Shown here: positions 58,546-64,000 of the stretch, in pieces
Position numbering within the stretch: position 1 is the first letter of the stretch
Layout of the letters: each line of letters begins with the position of its first letter
DNA from: Hyposmocoma kahamanoa
Taxonomy: Eukaryota > Arthropoda > Insecta > Lepidoptera > Cosmopterigidae
Direction: 5' to 3'
DNA: 64,000 nt
Assembly: GCF_003589595.1 (NCBI RefSeq)
Contig: NW_020654080.1
Coordinates: forward strand, 10,939,698 to 11,003,697
The notes under the pieces: model-generated
The model's database searches: none
The model's input: the letters and a program-made list of their open reading frames with translations, nothing else
What the model was told of the DNA's origin: nothing
Program-made: the position numbers and the translations under genes

Positions 58546-59786
58546 GTAACATAATCATCCTTCTCATTGATATCCTTACTCCAGTCATAACCAAAATCCT
58601 CAACACCTCCATCTCATCTGGTATTTTTCCTACAGCGTGGAAAGATGCCCAAATTAATCCTCTTCCAAAAAAACCAAATCCTTCTTCCTTTTTCGAGTAT
58701 CGCCCGATATCTATTCTTCCTTTTCTCTCCAAGGTCCTTCAAAAGTTAGTTCATCACCAACTCACTCTTTTCCTTGCACATCACAACCTTTTGAACACAT
58801 TTCATTCCTGTTTCCGCCCGGGTAGTACGACTACTGCTCTTGTCAAGATTTCTGACGACATTCGATTAGGGATGGACAATCAGAAGCTTACTGTAGTCAC
58901 ATTGTTGAACTTCAGCGTAATGTTTTCAAAACTGTCGATTTTGAAATGTTACTTGTGCTGCTCGGTTCTCTTGGCATTTCATTAACAGTAATTAACTGGT
59001 TTCGAAGTTACCTGTATGGGCGTCGGCAGCGCATTCGCTGTGATGATTCACTTTCGAGGTGTAATGTTACTGCTGGTGGTGCTTTTCTGTTTGCTATCTT
59101 CATCAATACCATCACCTCTTCACTCACTTTTTCATACCATCTCTGTGCAGATGATCTTCAAATTTATTCACAGGCCACGCTAATTGATTTATCGAATGCC
59201 ATTAGTAATACTAACAGGGATCTTGAAGGGATTCTCGCTTGGAGTCATTCGTTTGGTCTCAGAGTGAATCTTATCAAGACCCAGGGTATAATTATTGGCA
59301 GCTCCGGTTCATATCGCGCATCGATCATAGCTCATTGCCTGCCATCTTATTCGATGGTATTTAAATCCCTATACGGAACACCATTGGGAACCTTGGGGTT
59401 ACTTTTGATAAGAGCTTAACTTGGAAACCTCAGGTCACTGAGGTTATTAGGAGGATGTTTGGTGCTTAGATATCACTTCGACGCCTGGGGAATTTTTTAC
59501 CCATTCCGACTAAAATCAATCTGGCACAGTCACTCCTTCTGCCTATTCTTGACTATGCGAATGCTTGTTATTCAGACTTGTCTGAGGGTCTACTCAATAA
59601 GCTGGAGCGGTTGCAGAACCTATGCATTAGATTCATTTTTGGGTTGCGAAAATTTGACCATGTTTCAGACTTTCGATTCAAACTTGGATGGTTACCCATT
59701 CGTCGTCGTAGAGACTTTCGCGTTTATCCCTTCTATACTCTTTTCTCTTCAATCCCACCTCTCCTCCCTCCCTCAAAGATTGTTTC

Positions 59787-59790
<4 letters not shown>
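58546..59790 (+). pseudogene. CR1/L2-type LINE reverse transcriptase, decayed
   Basis: The first part reads ISSGIFPTAWKDAQINPLPK, SFFEYRPISILPFLSKVLQK and GMDNQKLTVVTLLNFSVMFS (the expected catalytic Asp of the first palm motif is changed to Asn). The next frame reads LGISLTVINWFRSYLYGRRQ, then a shortened PQG block (roughly ten residues missing before LFAIFIN), YHLCADDLQIYSQATLIDLS and LAWSHSFGLRVNLIKTQGII. The remaining frames continue to PFRLKSIWHSHS-type sequence and end at a TA run. Frameshifts at about 58945 and 59400 confirm a pseudogene. No 5' part is present. Confidence 0.78.

Positions 59791-59817
<27 letters not shown>
59789..59817. repeat. (TA)n at the LINE 3' end
   Basis: About 14 TA units directly after the LINE fragment, plausibly an expanded 3' tail. 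Confidence 0.9.
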
Positions 59818-59820
<3 letters not shown>

Positions 59821-60984
59821 ATTGATCTTTCTATACATAAAATAATGTCTTCATGAAGCAAAATATCCTATCTGTAATATTTACAGTACCTACTTTCCCT
59901 CCATGTCCCATAGCTGTGGAACGTCCTGTATATAATAAATAAATAAATTTATTATGTACATAATAAATGTAAAACTCATAAAAAAACTATATAGTAAAGC
60001 TTGTCACAAATAATTACTTAACTACGCAAATTAATTAAATACATTTGCCTATAGTTGTTCGACAAAAAAAAACCTAACAGCTTCATTAAATCAAAACACA
60101 CCAATCAGTGAAATTAGTGTTATTACAATGAAATAGCATTATAAAATGTCACGTATAAGATGAGAATAGGCATGAAAATTAAGAAAAACCTGTTCTAATT
60201 CTCGAGATAATCGCCAACGCTCCGTTTGCGGTCGGACTAGTCACGAATATACCATTAAATTGATTCCCGCATTATCCGCCTTCGAGAAATTTGTAAAAAA
60301 AACACAACCAGAGCATTTACTTTTCTAACTTCTCAGAACGAATTAAATTAGAGGCAGTCTAGTTTCAAAATAATGTTTAAAATCTACATTTTTTCAAAGT
60401 TTTTAGTTCTTAAAGTACACAGGGTGAAATCGGATTTATTGCACAGATAAAGTGTTAATTTTGTTTTGTTATAGGTAAGTAGCGTTACAAATTTAAGTTC
60501 AATTTCGATTTCGATAAAGCTTTTGATGTGTTGACAAATATGTTTTTTCTACAGATAATATGTATACATAATAATATGTAGTAGTTGGTGACCGAACGAT
60601 ACCTATTACGTGTCGAATGTAAAATCGAGTTCTGACTCCTCCCCTCGGTAACATACGAGTAACATAAAAGTAAATGAAAGAATTCAGAGGTAACAAACAA
60701 CTAACACTAATGAGTTAAACCATTGCACTGCCGTTTAAAACATATATGTACATTTAAACATAATTGAAAAGATAGCACTGACTATGTTACTTTCAGCCTT
60801 TTGTTCTACGTAAGACAAAAGGCCTCGATTCGGAATCTCAAACCTAATTATCCGATAGACCCTGACCGTGACCGAAACGCAACCAATTTGAAACTGACTA
60901 GCAGGCCGAATTGAAAAGTAGGCCTGGGCATATTAACGATCTATGTCAAGAAAATTTTACTAGGAATGATCGTGCTAAGCGTTA
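59818..60984. other. ZP intron 1 spacer
   Basis: AT-rich; nothing recognised. Confidence 0.45.
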
Positions 60985-61300
60985 GTATATTTTTTTTATG
61001 AAGTCAAGCGACAGGACGAAGCAGTCGTGCGTTTTATTAATGCTAAGCGACATGATTGTCCATGACAGTTGCTATGTTACTCAGAGCTTTAAATCGTAAA
61101 GATATGAGGGATACCGCCACTGCGCCCGTCACCCTGAGACGTAAGTTGACAAGTCCCATGTGCCTGTAATTTCACCAGCACCCTTACCCTTCAAAACCGA
61201 AACGCAGTAATATTCAGATTACTACTTGACGACAAAATAAGTAATGTGGCAGTATTTACCTAGATGCGCTCTTTCACAAAGAGCTCTACTGGTACTAAAA
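60985..61300 (-). repeat. RepA copy 8
   Basis: Full-length but diverged RepA, 420 bp before the ZP microexon. Confidence 0.75.
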
Positions 61301-61719
61301 CAGACAAGTAAAAGTAGTAACGAATGTTTGGATACATTCTTTCAAAATTTTCGTATGTACAAAATTAGAATCGTTGCAACTTCAGAGGTATAAAAATACA
61401 GCGTAACTGAAACTTGACTGGTTTATTTTATTCACAAATATAAATCCGACATGCGACAAATTTATACGATAAATTTCAAATATCGTCAGCTTATTGCAAT
61501 AAGTCATTAATTGCCATATAAATTATATGATACAAGATACGAACTAAGTTGGATATATAAATATGAACATTTACACAGAGAAATTATTTACCCAGAAATT
61601 CATAATTCGACACTGCTAGCTTAGCAAATGTATTCATGCATGGCAGTTTATGTAGGTCAATGCTGATCTCGGATAAAATACTCGGATAAAAGCTCTTTAA
61701 TGAAAACTCTTTGCTACAG
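61301..61719. other. End of ZP intron 1
   Basis: AT-rich, ending in the exon 2 acceptor CTCTTTGCTACAG. Nothing else recognised. Confidence 0.5.
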
Positions 61720-61750
61720 GTCCAGAGTGTGTTCACGCAAGATTACGATG
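61720..61750 (+). CDS. ZP-domain protein, 31-nt microexon 2 (residues 15-25)
   Basis: A 31-nt exon preceded by a pyrimidine-rich CTCTTTGCTACAG acceptor and followed by GTAAGT. Read in the phase given by exon 1 it encodes VQSVFTQDYD plus one base that completes a Val codon (G+TA) in exon 3. It thus ends the signal peptide (cleavage plausible near VQS/VF) and begins the mature N-terminus. The support is positional: flawless splice signals, matching phases on both sides, and placement 774 nt before an unmistakable coding exon. No homology can be judged from ten residues. Confidence 0.68.
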
Positions 61751-61839
61751 GTAAGTGAAATACATTTAGGCTCCTTTTGTGTACCCCTACATATTATTAT
61801 ACGGAATAAAGAATAACTTATATGGAAATAATTTTAACT

Positions 61840-62384
61840 AAAATAACGGATAACTCACATATTTAAGTCGAAATTTTGCTCGACATGCGCACCCCTTAAG
61901 GAAGAATGGCGTAAGTGAAATTACGTCAAACATTAAATACAGAAAAATATAACCTACATCCTCTCCAATTAAATAGGATGGAGGTTATATTTTCTGTATC
62001 TAATATACAATTGGAGAGGTTGTGGGTTATATTTTTCTGTATCTAATGGAGCAATAAACATGTTTGACGTAATTCCACTTATGCCATTTTTCCACGAGGG
62101 GTGCATTGTTTCGAACCAATTCGTGATCCTTAATCATGAGATTCCGCAGCAGGATTGCACACGTATACACTGCGTATGACTTCAATAAAAATGAGGCAAA
62201 CGAGGGTAGTTTCTCGCCGACGCCGCCTGCGTCTGTAGCCGTACTGAGTGATCGGACGGCCAGCGCTTTGGCGCGCAGTTTCCATCGAGTCACCGCTGCG
62301 GAATCTCATGATTAAGGACCACGAATTGATTCGAAACATGTCGAGCAAAAATTCGACTTAAATACGTGAGTTATCCGTTATTTT
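61840..62384. mobile_element. Foldback/MITE element with ~90-bp inverted arms, interrupted by a second MITE
   Basis: The left arm AAATAACGGATAACTCAC ... TTGCTCGACAT resumes after the inner insertion with TTCGAACCAATTCGTGATCC. The right arm (62295-62384) is the full complement: GAATCTCATGATTAAGG, AATTGATTCGAAAC, TGTCGAGCAAAAATTCGAC, GTGAGTTATCCGTTATTTT. The centre is GC-rich. Lies in ZP intron 2. Confidence 0.8.
61887..62104. mobile_element. Inner MITE with 45-bp terminal inverted repeats
   Basis: Ends GCACCCCTTAAGGAAGAATG (61889-61933) and its complement (62060-62104) match over 45 bp with a few mismatches. A second inner inverted pair, ACAGAAAAATATAACC / GGTTATATTTTTCTGT, lies inside. About 218 bp. 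Confidence 0.8.
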
Positions 62385-62524
62385 ACTTAGTATGTCTGAG
62401 TTTTACGGTGGTTTTCTATTTAAAATTGAAATAATCATGAAAACGTTAGGGAAAAGCTAAGAAACGTAAATTAGAATTCAGTTGAGATCGGCACTGTTTA
62501 CATGACATTGTAAATCTTTTCCAG

Positions 62525-62760
62525 TAACAGACATCCAATGCACATTTTCGAGTGGAGGAACAGGCATAAGAGACTCTGTGTCGGCACTTCTGCGCAAACC
62601 CGAAGGTTTTCGAGGGGCTCCATTGTTTGCCGACGATCGTGCTACAGACCCTGTCGTAGACCCCGTCTGCCAGATCAGGCCAGAACCAGAAGACCCTACT
62701 GGGCTGCTGTATAGATTGCGAATCACTGACTTTACAAGATGTGGTGTCTTAAAAAGAAAT
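62525..62760 (+). CDS. ZP-domain protein, coding exon 3, first part of ZP-N domain (residues 25-103)
   Basis: The exon is 236 nt between a TTTTCCAG acceptor and a GTAAGT donor, phase 1 in and phase 0 out. It encodes TDIQCTFSSGGTG near the start, Cys at about residues 30, 73 and 97, and ends YRLRITDFTRCGVLKRN. The spacing Cys - FxG - Cys - YxLxI - CGV is the pattern of the ZP-N half of zona pellucida domains as found in insect cuticle and apical matrix proteins. Such proteins are secreted or membrane-anchored and polymerise at the apical surface of epidermis, trachea or sense organs. Which insect ZP member this is cannot be told from this portion. The rest of ZP-N, ZP-C and any transmembrane tail lie beyond 64000. 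A second acceptor six bases inside the exon is also in frame. Confidence 0.85.
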
Positions 62761-64000
62761 GTAAGTGTAATAAAAATAAGTACTAGTAGGCAATTTACCG
62801 ATAGTAAAGCTGCGCCGAAGTTGAGCATGAGTGTTGCCAAGTCGCAAAATATTATTTAATAAAAAAGGTAATACTAAATTGTGCTTTGGTATAGGTAGAA
62901 GATTGGAGCTCTTTATACACCGCTAGACATGGTTGTTTCATGAGATCTCACAACTTTACTACGAGTTGAAAATAGAGTTTAAATAAGATTTACTTATAAG
63001 TGAATTAGGTTAAGAAAGATATTTTTTATACTAACGGCATTCATTTAACAACTGTACCTCAAAAGCACCAATCTGACTAAATAACTCTCAGCCAACCGAA
63101 ACTTGACAACATCAAATTGCCTATGTCAAGATAATAAATAGAAATGGTAAGAACACCTAAAATTGCTTTGTAATAGTGTCGTTACCTGATTGTTGACAGC
63201 ATCATTACTTTTTATTTTCATTTTATGCTGTACAATATTTGTAAAATAAGAGTTTCAAGAATTTCTTAACATTTTGTCACCTGTTTTTGTCACCATGCGC
63301 TTGTTTTTCGTCCCACTATATTCATAATAAAGTCAATTTTTCTCGGCACTATGTCGTTACTGATACATTTACAAACCTGTGATTTTATACATTTGTTGTT
63401 GCAGTCTATTATTTTATAGACGTTCTTCCAGTAGGTCACTCTCGTTTCAGTTGAAACTAATCATTTCCGCACGCACAAAGCATGAAAAAACTTTCGATTT
63501 TAAACGCTTAACACATATAAATAAGAGCCAGTCTATAGTTGTAAGTATATGCAGAGCTACATGCAAGTAAATCCCGCTATGTAATATGCTTACAATGTAC
63601 CATTTGACACAATTACCCACCCAATAACTTTCTCTTTATTCCTGGAACGGTTTGTGTTGATTTCTCAAAATTGTTCTTTGAAATTGTCTCTCACATACGC
63701 GTTGTGTCATCGGTGTATAATAACGGATGCCGTTAGTAACAGTATGGAGTATGTACTTACAACTTCGAGTAGAGTGCACAACGAGGCTCTTAGCGTCTCA
63801 GGTGGTGTATTATTAGCCCCACCGGTACCCTGGTGGGTATTGAGGTGAAGAGAAACTGAGACGATGTCAATAGCGAAGTGCAACAGCGATTAAATCGAAA
63901 TGCAATAGGTTGTTGCGTTGTTCAATTAACTACTTACTCTAATAGCTCGGCTTGTTGCGCCTTCACTCACAATCAATTACTATTATGTTATGAATCTTAC
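62761..64000. other. ZP intron 3, right window edge
   Basis: Begins with GTAAGTGTAA. No continuation exon is found before 64000: the expected phase-0 ZP-N continuation is absent. Otherwise AT-rich with nothing recognised. Confidence 0.5.

Noticed and set aside
62027..62348. Minus-strand frames of 88 and 72 codons
   Set aside because: They fall in the GC-rich centre and arms of the nested foldback element.
62478..62840. Minus-strand 120-codon frame
   Set aside because: Antisense shadow of ZP exon 3.
1..64000. CRISPR array, bacterial operon, or integrated virus
   Set aside because: No regularly spaced direct repeats with unique spacers, no ribosome-binding-site-led gene clusters, and no viral or LTR-retrovirus proteins were seen; all reverse transcriptases are of non-LTR type.

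Overview
This window is nuclear DNA from an insect, very probably a moth or butterfly. It is AT-rich, has short exons separated by kilobase-scale introns with GT/AG borders, and is packed with interspersed repeats of lepidopteran style: tRNA-headed SINEs, MITEs, and non-LTR elements, one ending in a TTTGAC-type tail. No bacterial gene organisation, virus or CRISPR array is visible. The assignment to Lepidoptera is inferred from repeat style.

Two host genes can be supported exon by exon. On the minus strand, four coding exons (22949 down to 7290) encode the first 243 residues of a ZIP11 (SLC39A11/GufA subfamily) zinc transporter. Intron phases agree across all joins, a His-rich loop is present, and the HNIPEG metal-binding helix is intact. 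The last third of the protein must lie left of base 1. On the plus strand, three coding exons (44009 to 62760) encode the signal peptide and first part of a secreted ZP-domain protein. Its first intron is 17.7 kb, its second exon only 31 nt, and its third exon has two in-frame acceptors 6 nt apart. The rest lies right of base 64000. The two genes are divergent, with about 21 kb between their start codons.

Layout: 1-7289 is downstream of ZIP11 exon 4 and holds two GC-rich, motif-dense candidate regulatory blocks and old repeats. 7290-22949 holds the ZIP11 exons and introns, including an ORF1-only retroelement (10140-11460) and a 3.8-kb CR1-like LINE (14151-17972) nested in a MITE. 22950-44008 is intergenic and holds two decayed LINEs, a SINE, a possible hAT fragment and a 1.2-kb TA-flanked pogo-like element with perfect 20-bp terminal repeats (33133-34361). 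44009-64000 is the ZP gene, whose large introns have collected about twenty repeat copies, back-to-back LINE fragments, tRNA-like cores flanked by inverted arms, and one MITE nested inside another.

Nothing here amounts to a new multi-gene system. The most interesting signals are architectural: the ZP microexon with its tandem acceptor, the compact pogo-like element carrying extra internal copies of its terminal motif, a family of tRNA-like sequences framed by inverted repeats, the near-intact ORF1-only element, and the nested insertions, which allow relative dating. Repeat families are named RepA to RepI and S1 here for reference only; no database was consulted.
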